A stretch of DNA of 51,962 nucleotides from Mycolicibacterium brisbanense (GTDB lineage: Bacteria > Actinomycetota > Actinomycetes > Mycobacteriales > Mycobacteriaceae): the NCBI RefSeq assembly GCF_001570425.1, contig NZ_BCSX01000068.1:1-51962 (forward strand), written 5' to 3'. Shown in pieces: positions 1-8,372 of this stretch (positions are counted from its first letter, which is position 1; each line of letters begins with the position of its first letter). The notes under the pieces were generated by a model that had not been told where the DNA came from, did not search any database, and saw nothing but the letters and a program-made list of their open reading frames with translations. The position numbers were made by a program, and so were the translations under genes.

Positions 1-55
1 CCCGGTCAAACAACTCCCGCCGCGTCGCCTTCGAATGCCGATAACCAGTTGGCAC
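1..55 (-). CDS. 5' end of a probable transposase gene (truncated by window edge)
   Basis: Reading leftward from a GTG at 55-53, 18 codons are visible (VPTGYRHSKATRRELFDR) before the window ends. A good Shine-Dalgarno sequence (GGGAGG) lies about 5 bases upstream of the GTG. The basic GYR-S-TRR-F pattern resembles the start of helix-turn-helix transposases, possibly of the IS30 type, but 18 residues cannot fix the family. It is proposed as a transposase because the gene stub beside it is broken at a short GGGTC/GACCC inverted repeat. It could instead be an unrelated DNA-binding protein. Confidence 0.35.
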   Translation of the reverse strand, partial: MPTGYRHSKATRRELFDR

Positions 56-153
56 GACAACCTCCCAAATCACCGATGTTGTCGTAACCGTATGAATCTG
101 CCGGCCGATTTTTCGCAGCCGATGCACGCTCGCGACGGGACTGGGTCTGACCC
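1..153. mobile_element. Possible insertion-sequence end
   Basis: The putative transposase start lies about 90 bases inside a GGGTC-T-GACCC inverted repeat at 143-153. Right of this repeat, the minus-strand reading resembles the start of a different protein family and then loses that resemblance. This is what an IS end looks like, but the other end and any target duplication are outside the window, so element boundaries are inferred. Confidence 0.3.
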
Positions 154-230
154 CCCGACGAGCTTGCGACGCCGGACAGCACGTCAGCGAATCGTTGGGC
201 CTCGGTGCCGATGATCGCAATCCGGTCCAC
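154..230 (-). pseudogene. N-terminal stub of a maleylpyruvate-isomerase/DinB-like gene, probably interrupted
   Basis: A GTG at 230 opens a reading frame beginning MDRIAIIGTEAQRFADVLSG, 12 bases after the stop of the 2H-phosphoesterase gene and in the same direction. The opening resembles the first helix of mycothiol-dependent maleylpyruvate isomerase/DinB-fold proteins (E-x-xRF-x-xVL). Family resemblance ends about residue 22, where the sequence meets the GGGTC/GACCC repeat. The frame stays open to position 6, but its last part overlaps the transposase-like start in another frame and looks non-coding. This was probably the last gene of the biotin operon before disruption. The family assignment rests on about 20 residues. 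Confidence 0.4.
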
Positions 231-242
231 GCCGTCAGCATG

Positions 243-752
243 TCAGCCGATCAGGTGTTCTGTCCTGCGGTCGCCGTCCCATCTGCGCAGGCCCGTGATC
301 TTGCCGGTGATCTCGGCGGGCTTGCCCGCGATCCGCAGCGCGGCCGGCAACTTCGCCGGGGAGATCCTGCGGGCCAGCGTGACGTGCGGAGTCCAGTGCC
401 CAGGCTCGGTGCGTGGCATCGGGCCGGGCGTCATCAGCGGCACGCACGAGCGGTAGACGTGCGCATGGACATCGAGGATTTCAGGCGATGGCAGCAACAG
501 GCGCGCGAGTACCCCGGCGGTGCGCCCGAAGATCAGGGTCGCGCCGATGTGGCATGACAGCGGGAAGCGGTCGATGACCGGCAGCAGCACCGTCTCGACC
601 GTCGCATCGATGTGTTGGGCGACCGCCAGCGTGGTGTGGGGTCGGCTCGCGGGCGCCTGACTGGGGATGCCCGCCTCGCGCAATCCGTCCCAGATACCGC
701 GGATCGCACCCTCGGTATCGGCGTCGAAAACGAACTCGACGGAATGCACCAT
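243..752 (-). CDS. 2H phosphoesterase / 2'-5' RNA ligase-like protein (Rv1571-like)
   Basis: A 169-residue protein starting MVHSVEFVFD. It carries two HxT motifs, PHTTLAVA near residue 37 and PHVTLARR near residue 126, the paired catalytic His-x-Thr signature of the 2H phosphoesterase fold. Members act on 2',3'-cyclic or 2'-5' phosphodiester bonds in RNA or nucleotides; the substrate here is unknown. The ATG at 752 leaves one base after the bioD stop, so translation is probably coupled. Length and position after bioD match M. tuberculosis Rv1571. A longer upstream extension in frame runs through bioD in another frame and is rejected. Its constant association with biotin genes is unexplained. 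Confidence 0.75.
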   Translation of the reverse strand: MVHSVEFVFDADTEGAIRGIWDGLREAGIPSQAPASRPHTTLAVAQHIDATVETVLLPVIDRFPLSCHIGATLIFGRTAGVLARLLLPSPEILDVHAHVYRSCVPLMTPGPMPRTEPGHWTPHVTLARRISPAKLPAALRIAGKPAEITGKITGLRRWDGDRRTEHLIG

Positions 753-753
753 G

Positions 754-1428
754 TCAAAGACTCTCGATCCACCCTCGGTCGAACGCACTGGCGCTGATCG
801 CCTCGAACTCCTGCGCAGTCGCCGCGCCGGCCCCGGCAGGCAGCACCGCGCGCAGCGGCGCCAGTCGGGCCAGCTCCTCCAGATTGCCTTCCTCAGCGGT
901 TCCGGGCTGCGCGGGCCATGCGCCGATGACCAAGCCTGCACATGGAATACCTTGTCCAGCAAGTGATTCCAGTGTCAGCTCAGTGTGGTTGAGGGTGCCC
1001 AAGCCCGCCGAGACCACGACGAGCACCGGGGCCGAGACCTCGGCGGCCAGGTCGCGCAGCGTCACCCCGTCGGCGCCGATCCGCACGAGCAGCCCGCCCG
1101 CTCCTTCTACCAGGGTCAACCGCCCGGGCGCGTCGGCCGATCGCACCGCATCGACCAACTCGGCGCGGGTCGGCAGCGCCAGTCCGGCCCGTTGCGCGGC
1201 CGCCTCTGGCGCCAGCGCCTCGGGATAGCGCCAGCCGCCGTGCAGCGCCGTCACCCCCGCCAGTCGGCGCACCTCGCCGAGGTCGTCGTCGCCGTCCGCG
1301 TCGCCGGTCTGCACGGGCTTGCACACGGCGACGTCGCGGCGAGCCAGCCGGGCCGCGCACGCCAGCGCCGCGGTGGAGACCGTTTTCCCGACGCCGGTGT
1401 CCGTACCGGTGACGATGAGCAACGTCAT
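754..1428 (-). CDS. bioD: Dethiobiotin synthetase BioD
   Basis: BioD (224 residues) closes the ureido ring of dethiobiotin from 7,8-diaminopelargonate, CO2 and ATP, the third step after BioF and BioA. The N-terminus has the P-loop GTDTGVGKT at about residues 7-15. The middle carries VEGAGGLLV, a typical BioD substrate/phosphate-binding loop. The ATG overlaps the bioF stop by 4 bases (ATGA), giving translational coupling, and the 2H-phosphoesterase gene follows after one base. Regulation is expected from the operator upstream of bioF. The length is normal for the mycobacterial enzyme and nothing looks damaged. Confidence 0.95.
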   Translation of the reverse strand: MTLLIVTGTDTGVGKTVSTAALACAARLARRDVAVCKPVQTGDADGDDDLGEVRRLAGVTALHGGWRYPEALAPEAAAQRAGLALPTRAELVDAVRSADAPGRLTLVEGAGGLLVRIGADGVTLRDLAAEVSAPVLVVVSAGLGTLNHTELTLESLAGQGIPCAGLVIGAWPAQPGTAEEGNLEELARLAPLRAVLPAGAGAATAQEFEAISASAFDRGWIESL

Positions 1429-2573
1429 GCGCGGGCGGCCGCGAGGACCTCGGTGAGCACCCGGCGCGCCAGGTCCATCTCATCGTCGGTCAGCGAGGCC
1501 CGTGCCGTCAGCCGAAGTCGCGAGGTCCCGGCCGGTACGGTCGGCGGCCGGAAGCAACCGACCCGGACACCGCGCTCCAGACAGGCCGTCGCGGCGGCGA
1601 ACGCAACGTCGGGCTCACCGAGAATGACCGAGACCACCGCTGAGTCGGGCTCGGCCGTGACACCCGAGATTCGTGCCAGCTCGGCCGCGTGCGCCAGCAC
1701 CGCTCGGGCCCGCTGAGGTTCGGCGATCAGCACGCGCAGCGCCGCGAGCGCGGCACCGGCGGCGGCAGGCGCCAGCCCCGTGTCGAAGATGAACGGCCGT
1801 GCCGCATCGATCAGGTGAGCCCGTACCGCCTCGGGGCCGAGGACGACGCCGCCCTGACTGCCCAGCGCCTTCGACAGCGTCGTCGTCATGACGACGTCCG
1901 GCGCCCCGGCCAAGCCGACCTCGTGCAGGAGACCCTGGCCGCCGGTGCCGCGGACGCCGAGACCGTGCGCCTCGTCCACGATGAGCAGCGCTCCGTGCCG
2001 GCGGCACACCGCGTGCAGTTCCCGCAGCGGGGCCAGCACGCCGTCGGCGCTGAACACCGACTCGGTCACCACGACCGCGCGGTCCTCGGTACGCGCACCG
2101 AGCGCCGCGTCGACGGCAGCCACGTCGCGATGCGGTGAGACCACCACCCGGGCGCGGGACAGCCGGCACGCGTCGACCAGCGACGCGTGCGTCAACGCGT
2201 CGGAGACCACCAGCGAACCGGGTCCGGACAGGGCCACGACCGCGCCGAGGTTGGCGGTGTAGCCGGACGAGAAGACCAGGGCGGACTCGGCGCCGACGAA
2301 CTCGGCCAGCGCGTGCTCGAACTCCTCGTGAAGCTCGGTGTTGCCGGTGACCAGGCGCGATCCCCCGGCGCCTGCACCCCACGTGCGCAATGCCTCGACG
2401 CCGCCGTCGAGTACATCAGGATGCTGCGACAGGCCCAGGTAGTCGTTGGACGCGAGATCGAGCTCGGCGCCGACCGGCGGGCGGACCCGCAGCTCGCGCC
2501 GCAGTCCAGCGGTCCGGCGCTGCTGTTCGACGTCGGCCAACCAGGACAGCGGTGATAGATCTGTGCGTGTCAC
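1425..2573 (-). CDS. bioF: 8-Amino-7-oxononanoate synthase BioF
   Basis: BioF (382 residues) is a PLP enzyme condensing pimeloyl-thioester with L-alanine to 8-amino-7-oxononanoate, the entry to biotin ring assembly. Visible family motifs are LASNDYLGLSQHP near the N-terminus, FSSGYTANLG, IVDEAHGLGVRG (the PLP-ring aspartate) and TTTLSKALGSQGG with the Schiff-base lysine. The start is placed at GTG 2573 (VTRTDLSPLSW) because AGGAG sits about 7 bases upstream; an in-frame ATG at 2609 would add 12 unconserved residues and lies in the regulatory repeats. The gene is preceded by a BioQ-like operator and overlaps bioD by 4 bases. Confidence 0.93.
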   Translation of the reverse strand: MTRTDLSPLSWLADVEQQRRTAGLRRELRVRPPVGAELDLASNDYLGLSQHPDVLDGGVEALRTWGAGAGGSRLVTGNTELHEEFEHALAEFVGAESALVFSSGYTANLGAVVALSGPGSLVVSDALTHASLVDACRLSRARVVVSPHRDVAAVDAALGARTEDRAVVVTESVFSADGVLAPLRELHAVCRRHGALLIVDEAHGLGVRGTGGQGLLHEVGLAGAPDVVMTTTLSKALGSQGGVVLGPEAVRAHLIDAARPFIFDTGLAPAAAGAALAALRVLIAEPQRARAVLAHAAELARISGVTAEPDSAVVSVILGEPDVAFAAATACLERGVRVGCFRPPTVPAGTSRLRLTARASLTDDEMDLARRVLTEVLAAARA

Positions 2574-2593
2574 CTGATGCTCCTCGGTGCTCG

Positions 2594-2633
2594 GCCGGCA
2601 ATTGAACATGCCGGCGGTGCCGGCAATTGAACA
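2594..2633. repeat. 15-bp direct repeat upstream of bioF
   Basis: GCCGGCAATTGAACA occurs identically at 2594-2608 and 2619-2633, 25 bp apart. Both copies contain the TGAAC half-site; only the copy next to bioA continues into a full palindrome. The repeat may supply a second, weaker repressor contact between the operator and the bioF ribosome-binding site, or may be a recent duplication. Confidence 0.75.
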
Positions 2634-2645
2634 CCGTTCAGGTTA
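2628..2645 (-). promoter_or_regulatory. BioQ-type operator with overlapping -10 box for bioF-bioD
   Basis: TGAACACCGTTCA at 2628-2640 fits the TGAAC-N3-GTTCA palindrome described for the mycobacterial biotin repressor BioQ (TetR family). On the minus strand a TAACCT box (2645-2640, fitting TANNNT) abuts it, so transcription would start inside the operator, a repressing geometry. No convincing -35 is seen, which is common in mycobacteria. The palindrome also covers the bioA stop codon. The bioQ gene is not in the window. Confidence 0.65.
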
Positions 2646-3936
2646 GTGCACCCGCCACCCCGACCATCGCCGCGGTGATCTGTTCGACCTCCTCGGGAGT
2701 GCAGATGTACGGCGGCATCGCGTAAACCAGGTTGCGGAACGGACGTAGCCAGACCCGGTGCCGCAGCGCTGCCGCGGTGGCCACGCGCATGTCGACCGGC
2801 TGTTTCATCTCGACCACGCCGATCGCCCCGAGCACCCGGACGTCGGCGACACCGTCGAGGTCACGGGCCGGGGCCAGACCCTTGCGCAGCCCCGCTTCGA
2901 TCGTGCGGACCTGCGTGCGCCAGTCGCTGTCGATCAACAGCTCGACGGCGGCCACGCCGACCGCGCAGGCCAGGGCGTTGGCCATGAACGTCGGCCCGTG
3001 CATGAGCGCGCCCGGCTCACCCGAGCTGATGGTCTGGGCGATCCAGGCCGTGCACAGCGTGGCGGCCAGGGTGATGTAGCCGCCGGTGAGTGCCTTCCCG
3101 ACGCACATGATGTCGGGACTGACGCCTGCGTGATCCGCGGCGAACAGCTCGCCGGTGCGGCCGAAGCCGGTGGCGATCTCGTCGAAGATCAGCAGCACGT
3201 CGTGGCGGTCGCACGTCGCCCGCAGGTCCGCCAGGTAACGCGGATCGTGGAACCGCATACCGCTCGCACCCTGCACGACCGGTTCGACGATCACGGCCGC
3301 GAGCTCGTCGGCGTGGTCGGCCAGCTGCTGTTCGAACGCCGCACTGTAGGCCGGGTCGTACTCGCCGGGAACCTGGGGCGCGAACTCCTGGGCGACCAGC
3401 ACGTCGGTCCAGATGGAATGCATGCCGCCGTCGGGATCGCACACGCTCATCGGGGTGAACGTGTCGCCGTGGTAGCCGCCCCGCCACGTCATCAGCCGGT
3501 GCTTGCCGACCCGCCCGAGGCTGCGCCAGTACTGCAGGGCCATCTTCACGGCCACCTCGACCGAGACGGATCCGGAGTCGCTGAAGAAAACCGTGTCGAG
3601 TCCGGCGGGGGTCAGCTCGACCAGGAGTTGCGCCAGTCGCGCAGCAGGCTCGTGGGTGAGCCCGCCGAACATGACGTGGTTCATCGTCGCCATCTGGCGG
3701 GTGATGGCCCGGTCCAGGGCCGGATGCCCGTGGCCGTGCACCGCCGTCCACCACGAGGCCATCGCGTCGAGCACCTCGACGGGCTCGCCGTCGATGGGGT
3801 CGATCACGGTCAGCCAGGCACCCTTGGCGCCGACGGCCACCACCGGTGCGAGAGCCTCGGCCCCGATGGTGCTGTAGGGGTGCCAGACGTGTGCCGTGTC
3901 GATGGCACTGATCTGGGCCGGTGTCAGCTCAGCCAC
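2638..3936 (-). CDS. bioA: Adenosylmethionine-8-amino-7-oxononanoate aminotransferase BioA
   Basis: BioA (432 residues) transfers the amino group of S-adenosylmethionine to 8-amino-7-oxononanoate, giving 7,8-diaminopelargonate. Diagnostic parts are VWHPYS near residue 17, the class III aminotransferase core LLIFDEIATGFGRTGE (PLP-ring aspartate) and CVGKALTGGY with the PLP lysine. The start is placed at GTG 3936 (VAELTPAQISAID) by comparison with the length and opening of mycobacterial BioA; the ATG at 3978 is an alternative and the far upstream extension is not coding-like. It is divergent from the acyltransferase gene (91-bp gap). The stop lies inside the bioF operator. Confidence 0.92.
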   Translation of the reverse strand: MAELTPAQISAIDTAHVWHPYSTIGAEALAPVVAVGAKGAWLTVIDPIDGEPVEVLDAMASWWTAVHGHGHPALDRAITRQMATMNHVMFGGLTHEPAARLAQLLVELTPAGLDTVFFSDSGSVSVEVAVKMALQYWRSLGRVGKHRLMTWRGGYHGDTFTPMSVCDPDGGMHSIWTDVLVAQEFAPQVPGEYDPAYSAAFEQQLADHADELAAVIVEPVVQGASGMRFHDPRYLADLRATCDRHDVLLIFDEIATGFGRTGELFAADHAGVSPDIMCVGKALTGGYITLAATLCTAWIAQTISSGEPGALMHGPTFMANALACAVGVAAVELLIDSDWRTQVRTIEAGLRKGLAPARDLDGVADVRVLGAIGVVEMKQPVDMRVATAAALRHRVWLRPFRNLVYAMPPYICTPEEVEQITAAMVGVAGALT

Positions 3937-4027
3937 AGAGCGGCAGCCTAGCCCTTTGCTCACTTGCCGCGCCGTAGGCATACGAAATGTGAGCACCACA
4001 GGGTTTTTAGGTAAATTGACCTCGATC

Positions 4028-6199
4028 ATGATGACTCTCGCCCCAGCCCGGTCGGCGCCCGTCACCGACGATTCGCGCGCCGCCACTGCCGCCATGGGGA
4101 CCCGAAACTCGGGTTTCTATCGGCACGATCTGGACGGCCTGCGCGGTATCGCCATCGCGCTGGTCGCGGTTTTCCATGTCTGGTTCGGGCGCGTTTCCGG
4201 TGGTGTGGACGTTTTTCTGGCGTTGTCCGGGTTCTTTTTCGGTGGCAAATTGTTGCGTACTGCGCTCACCCCGGGTGCCTCGCTGTCAGCGGTTCCCGAG
4301 GTGGTTCGGCTGGTCCGCCGGCTGCTGCCCGCACTGGTGGTGGTGCTTGCGGCCGCGGCGGTGCTGACCATCCTGATCCAGCCCGAGACCCGCTGGGAGA
4401 CATTTGCTGACCAGAGCTTGGCAAGCCTGGGGTACTACCAGAACTGGGAACTGGCCAGCACGGCGGCGAATTATCTGCGCGCGGGCGAAGCGGTCAGTCC
4501 GCTGCAGCACATCTGGTCCATGTCGGTACAAGGCCAGTTCTATATCGCATTTCTTGCCTTGATCTTCGGATTCGCCTATCTGTGCCGGAAGGTCTTCGGC
4601 CGGCACCTGCGCACCGCGTTCGTCGTGCTGCTCAGCACGCTGACCGTGGCCTCCTTCGTGTACGCGATCATCGCGCACAACATCGACCAGGCGACCGCGT
4701 ACTACAACAGCTTTGCCCGGGCCTGGGAGTTGCTGCTCGGTGCGCTGGTCGGTGCCGTCGTGCCGCTCGTGCGCTGGCCCATGTGGCTGCGCACGGTGGC
4801 CGCGACGATCGCGCTGGCCGCGATCCTGTCGTGCGGCGCGTTCATCGACGGCGTCAAGGAATTCCCCGGCCCGTGGGCGTTGGTTCCGGTCGGCGCCACG
4901 ATGCTGTTCATCGTCTCGGCGGCAAACCTGATGACCGGTACCGGGTCGGACGACCGGTTGCCGCTGCCCAACCGGATGCTGGCCACCAAGCCTTTCGTCT
5001 CGCTCGGTTCGATGGCCTACTCGCTGTACCTGTGGCACTGGCCACTGCTGATCTTCTGGCTCTCCTACACCGGTCACTCGCACACCAGCTTCGTCGAGGG
5101 CACGGTTGTGCTGCTCATCTCCGGTGTCCTGGCCTGGCTCACCACCCACTACGTCGAGGAGCCACTGCGGCTGCAGAAGTCGGCCAAACCGGCCTCGCCA
5201 GCCCCCGTCATCCCGCTGCGGACCCGGTTGAAGCGCCCGACCATCGTGCTGGGCTCCGGCGTCGCCCTGCTCGGCGTCGCCCTGACCGCCACGTCGTTCA
5301 CGTGGCGTGAACACGTCACCGTGCAGCGGGCCAACGGCAAGGAGCTGGCCGGATTGTCCGCTCGGGACTATCCCGGTGCCCGCGCCCTGCTCAACCACGA
5401 GCGGGTGCCCAAGCTGCCCATGCGGCCGACCGTTCTGGAGGCCAAGGACGATCTGCCGGCCACCACGCTCGACGGCTGCATCAGTGACTTCTCCAATGCC
5501 GACGTGATCACCTGTACCTACGGCGACAAGGACGCGACCCGCACCATCGCGCTGGCGGGCGGTTCGCACGCCGAACACTGGATCACCGCCCTGGACCTGC
5601 TCGGCCGGTTGCACAACTTCAAGGTCGTCACCTATTTGAAGATGGGTTGCCCGCTGACCACCGAGGAAGTGCCGTTGGTGATGGGCGACAACCGGCCATA
5701 CCCGAAGTGTCACCAATGGAACGACGAGGTGATGTCCCGGCTCATCGCCGACCGGCCCGCCTACGTGTTCACCACGTCGACCCGGCCGTGGAACATCAAG
5801 CCCGGCGATGTCATGCCGGGTACCTATATCGGTATCTGGGAAACCCTGTCCAAGAACAACATTCCGGTTCTTGCGATGCGGGACACCCCGTGGCTGGTAC
5901 GGGACGGCCAGCCGTTCTTCCCGGCCGACTGCCTGGCCAAGGGCGGCGACTCCGTATCCTGCGGCATCAAGCGCTCCGAGGTACTCTCCGACCGGAACCC
6001 CACTCTGGATTTCGTCGGGCAGTTCCCACTGCTGAAGCCGCTCGACATGAGCGATGCGGTGTGCCGTAAGGACTATTGCCGGGTAGTGGAGGGAAATGTG
6101 TTGCTATATCACGATTCTCACCACATCTCGACGACGTACATGAGAACGATGACGGGTGAGCTGGGCCGTCAGATGGCGGCTGCAACGGGTTGGTGGTGA
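4028..6199 (+). CDS. Membrane acyltransferase with C-terminal SGNH domain (OafA/YrhL type, Rv1565c-like)
   Basis: About 723 residues. The N-terminal half is an acyltransferase-3 membrane domain with roughly ten hydrophobic segments, opening with RHDLDGLRGIAIALVAVFH. The C-terminal half is an extracytoplasmic SGNH-hydrolase-like domain with GGSHAEHW (nucleophile serine; the usual D is G) and a late DSHHIS (catalytic D-x-x-H). Such fusions O-acylate sugars or envelope glycans. Start ATG 4028 or 4031; no strong ribosome-binding site is seen. It ends 4 bp before treX, as Rv1565c does beside treX in M. tuberculosis, suggesting co-expression with glycogen/trehalose metabolism. The acyl donor and acceptor are unknown. 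Confidence 0.85.
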   Translation: MMTLAPARSAPVTDDSRAATAAMGTRNSGFYRHDLDGLRGIAIALVAVFHVWFGRVSGGVDVFLALSGFFFGGKLLRTALTPGASLSAVPEVVRLVRRLLPALVVVLAAAAVLTILIQPETRWETFADQSLASLGYYQNWELASTAANYLRAGEAVSPLQHIWSMSVQGQFYIAFLALIFGFAYLCRKVFGRHLRTAFVVLLSTLTVASFVYAIIAHNIDQATAYYNSFARAWELLLGALVGAVVPLVRWPMWLRTVAATIALAAILSCGAFIDGVKEFPGPWALVPVGATMLFIVSAANLMTGTGSDDRLPLPNRMLATKPFVSLGSMAYSLYLWHWPLLIFWLSYTGHSHTSFVEGTVVLLISGVLAWLTTHYVEEPLRLQKSAKPASPAPVIPLRTRLKRPTIVLGSGVALLGVALTATSFTWREHVTVQRANGKELAGLSARDYPGARALLNHERVPKLPMRPTVLEAKDDLPATTLDGCISDFSNADVITCTYGDKDATRTIALAGGSHAEHWITALDLLGRLHNFKVVTYLKMGCPLTTEEVPLVMGDNRPYPKCHQWNDEVMSRLIADRPAYVFTTSTRPWNIKPGDVMPGTYIGIWETLSKNNIPVLAMRDTPWLVRDGQPFFPADCLAKGGDSVSCGIKRSEVLSDRNPTLDFVGQFPLLKPLDMSDAVCRKDYCRVVEGNVLLYHDSHHISTTYMRTMTGELGRQMAAATGWW

Positions 6200-6203
6200 G
6201 GCC

Positions 6204-8369
6204 GTGACCTCGTCCGTCGAACCGCCCGCTCCTCCGTCCCGCACCACGCCGACGGTGTGGCCGGGCGACGCGTATCCACTCGGTGCCACCTACGACGGCG
6301 CGGGCACCAATTTTTCGCTGTTCTCCGAGGTGGCCGAACGCGTCGAGCTGTGCCTGATCGCCAAGGACGGCACCGAAGAACGGATCAACCTCGACGAGGT
6401 CGACGGGTATGTGTGGCACGCGTACCTACCGACCGTCACCCCGGGCCAGCGGTACGGTTTCCGGGTCCATGGGCCCTGGGACCCGAGCGCCGGGCACCGG
6501 TGCGATCCCAGCAAGCTGCTGCTCGACCCGTACGGCAAGTCGTTCTACGGCGATTTCGACTTCACCCAGGCGCTGTTCTCCTACGACCTGACCGCCGTAC
6601 CGGAGGGCACCGGAACACCCCCACGCGTGGATTCCCTGGGCCACACCATGACCAGCGTGGTGATCAACCCGTTCTTTCAATGGGGATCCGATCGGGCGCC
6701 CAAGACCCCTTATCACGACACGGTGATCTACGAGGCCCACGTCAAAGGGATGACCCAGACCCACCCCGGCATCCCGGAGGCGCTGCGCGGAACCTACGCC
6801 GGCCTGAGCCACCCGGCGATCATCGACCACCTCAAGTCGCTTCACGTCACGGCCATCGAGCTGATGCCCGTGCACCAGTTCATGCACGATCACCGGCTGC
6901 TGGAACTCGGGCTGCGGAACTACTGGGGCTACAACACCGTGGGGTTCTTCGCGCCGCACTACCAGTACGCCGCCAACCGGCACGCAGGCGGCGCGGTGGC
7001 CGAATTCAAGACGATGGTCAAGACGTTCCATGACGCGGGCATCGAGGTGATCCTCGACGTCGTCTACAACCACACCGCCGAAGGCAACCACCTCGGCCCC
7101 ACCATCAACTTCCGCGGTATCGACAACGCCGGTTACTACCGTCTGATGGACGGCCAGCGCGAGCTCTACAAGGACTTCACCGGAACCGGTAACAGCCTCA
7201 ACGCCCGGCATCCCCACACCCTGCAGCTCATCATGGATTCCCTGCGCTACTGGGTGTTGGACATGCATGTCGACGGATTCCGGTTCGACCTGGCATCGAC
7301 CCTGGCGCGCGAGTTCTACGACGTCGACCGGTTGTCGGCGTTCTTCGACCTGGTGCAGCAGGATCCCGTGGTCAGCCAGGTCAAATTGATCGCCGAACCG
7401 TGGGATGTCGGCGAGGGCGGCTACCAGGTGGGCAACTTCCCAGGTTTGTGGACCGAGTGGAACGGGAAATACCGCGACACTGTGCGTGATTACTGGCGGG
7501 GCGAGCCCGCAACCCTGGGTGAGTTCGCGTCCCGTCTCACCGGTTCGTCGGACCTCTACGAGGCGACGGGCCGGCGGCCCGGCGCCAGCATCAACTTCGT
7601 CACCTGTCACGACGGCTTCACGCTGCGGGACCTGGTGTCGTACAACGAGAAACACAACGAGGCCAACGGCGAGGACAACCGCGACGGCGAAAGCCACAAC
7701 CGGTCGTGGAACTGCGGTGTCGAAGGGCCCACCGACGACCCCGACATCCTGGCGCTGCGCGACAAGCAGATGCGCAACATCATCGGCACGCTGATGCTCT
7801 CGCAGGGCACGCCGATGATCGCGCACGGCGACGAGATCGGCCGCACGCAGCTGGGCAACAACAATGTGTACTGCCAGGACTCGGAGCTGTCCTGGATGGA
7901 TTGGTCACTGTGTGAAACCAACGCCGACCTGTTGGCGTTCACGCGCAGGATCGTGAAGTTCCGCAAGCGTCACCCGGTGTTCCGGCGCCGCCGGTTCTTC
8001 GAAGGCAAGCCGATCCGCAGCGGCGATCAGGTGCGCGACATCGCGTGGCTGACGCCATCGGGAACCGAGATGACACCGGACGACTGGGGCGCGGGCCTGG
8101 GCACCTGCGTCGCGGTGTTCCTCAACGGCGAGGCCATCGAGGCGCCCGATGCCCGCGGCGAACGCGTGGTCGACGATTCGTTCCTGTTGTGCTTCAACGC
8201 CAATGACCACAGCCAGGATTTCGTCACGCCGGACGGCGACTACGCCAGCCAGTGGACGGCGGCGTTCGACACTGCCGATCCGACCGGGGCGTCGGACCTG
8301 GTGGTCGCCGCAGGCGAGAAGATCTCGCTGCAGGCCCGCTCGCTGCTCGTGCTGCAGAAGACGGCCTGA
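6204..8369 (+). CDS. treX: Glycogen debranching enzyme TreX (GlgX type)
   Basis: TreX (721 residues) hydrolyses alpha-1,6 branches of glycogen, giving the linear maltodextrins used by TreY. An N-terminal CBM48-like region (YPLGATYDGAGTNFSLFSE) precedes a GH13 barrel with the usual four regions: DVVYNHTAEG, GFRFDLAST (nucleophile Asp), IAEPWDVG (acid/base Glu) and VTCHDGFTL (third Asp). It starts at GTG 6204 with GGTGAGG just upstream, 4 bp after the acyltransferase stop. TreY follows after 3 bp, so the genes are in one operon. The length equals the M. tuberculosis protein (721) as remembered. Confidence 0.94.
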   Translation: MTSSVEPPAPPSRTTPTVWPGDAYPLGATYDGAGTNFSLFSEVAERVELCLIAKDGTEERINLDEVDGYVWHAYLPTVTPGQRYGFRVHGPWDPSAGHRCDPSKLLLDPYGKSFYGDFDFTQALFSYDLTAVPEGTGTPPRVDSLGHTMTSVVINPFFQWGSDRAPKTPYHDTVIYEAHVKGMTQTHPGIPEALRGTYAGLSHPAIIDHLKSLHVTAIELMPVHQFMHDHRLLELGLRNYWGYNTVGFFAPHYQYAANRHAGGAVAEFKTMVKTFHDAGIEVILDVVYNHTAEGNHLGPTINFRGIDNAGYYRLMDGQRELYKDFTGTGNSLNARHPHTLQLIMDSLRYWVLDMHVDGFRFDLASTLAREFYDVDRLSAFFDLVQQDPVVSQVKLIAEPWDVGEGGYQVGNFPGLWTEWNGKYRDTVRDYWRGEPATLGEFASRLTGSSDLYEATGRRPGASINFVTCHDGFTLRDLVSYNEKHNEANGEDNRDGESHNRSWNCGVEGPTDDPDILALRDKQMRNIIGTLMLSQGTPMIAHGDEIGRTQLGNNNVYCQDSELSWMDWSLCETNADLLAFTRRIVKFRKRHPVFRRRRFFEGKPIRSGDQVRDIAWLTPSGTEMTPDDWGAGLGTCVAVFLNGEAIEAPDARGERVVDDSFLLCFNANDHSQDFVTPDGDYASQWTAAFDTADPTGASDLVVAAGEKISLQARSLLVLQKTA

Positions 8370-8372
8370 CCG

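Noticed and set aside
2607..2609. ATG 2609 as the bioF start
   Set aside because: It lies inside the direct repeat/operator region, lacks a ribosome-binding site and adds 12 unconserved residues; GTG 2573 has AGGAG at ideal spacing.
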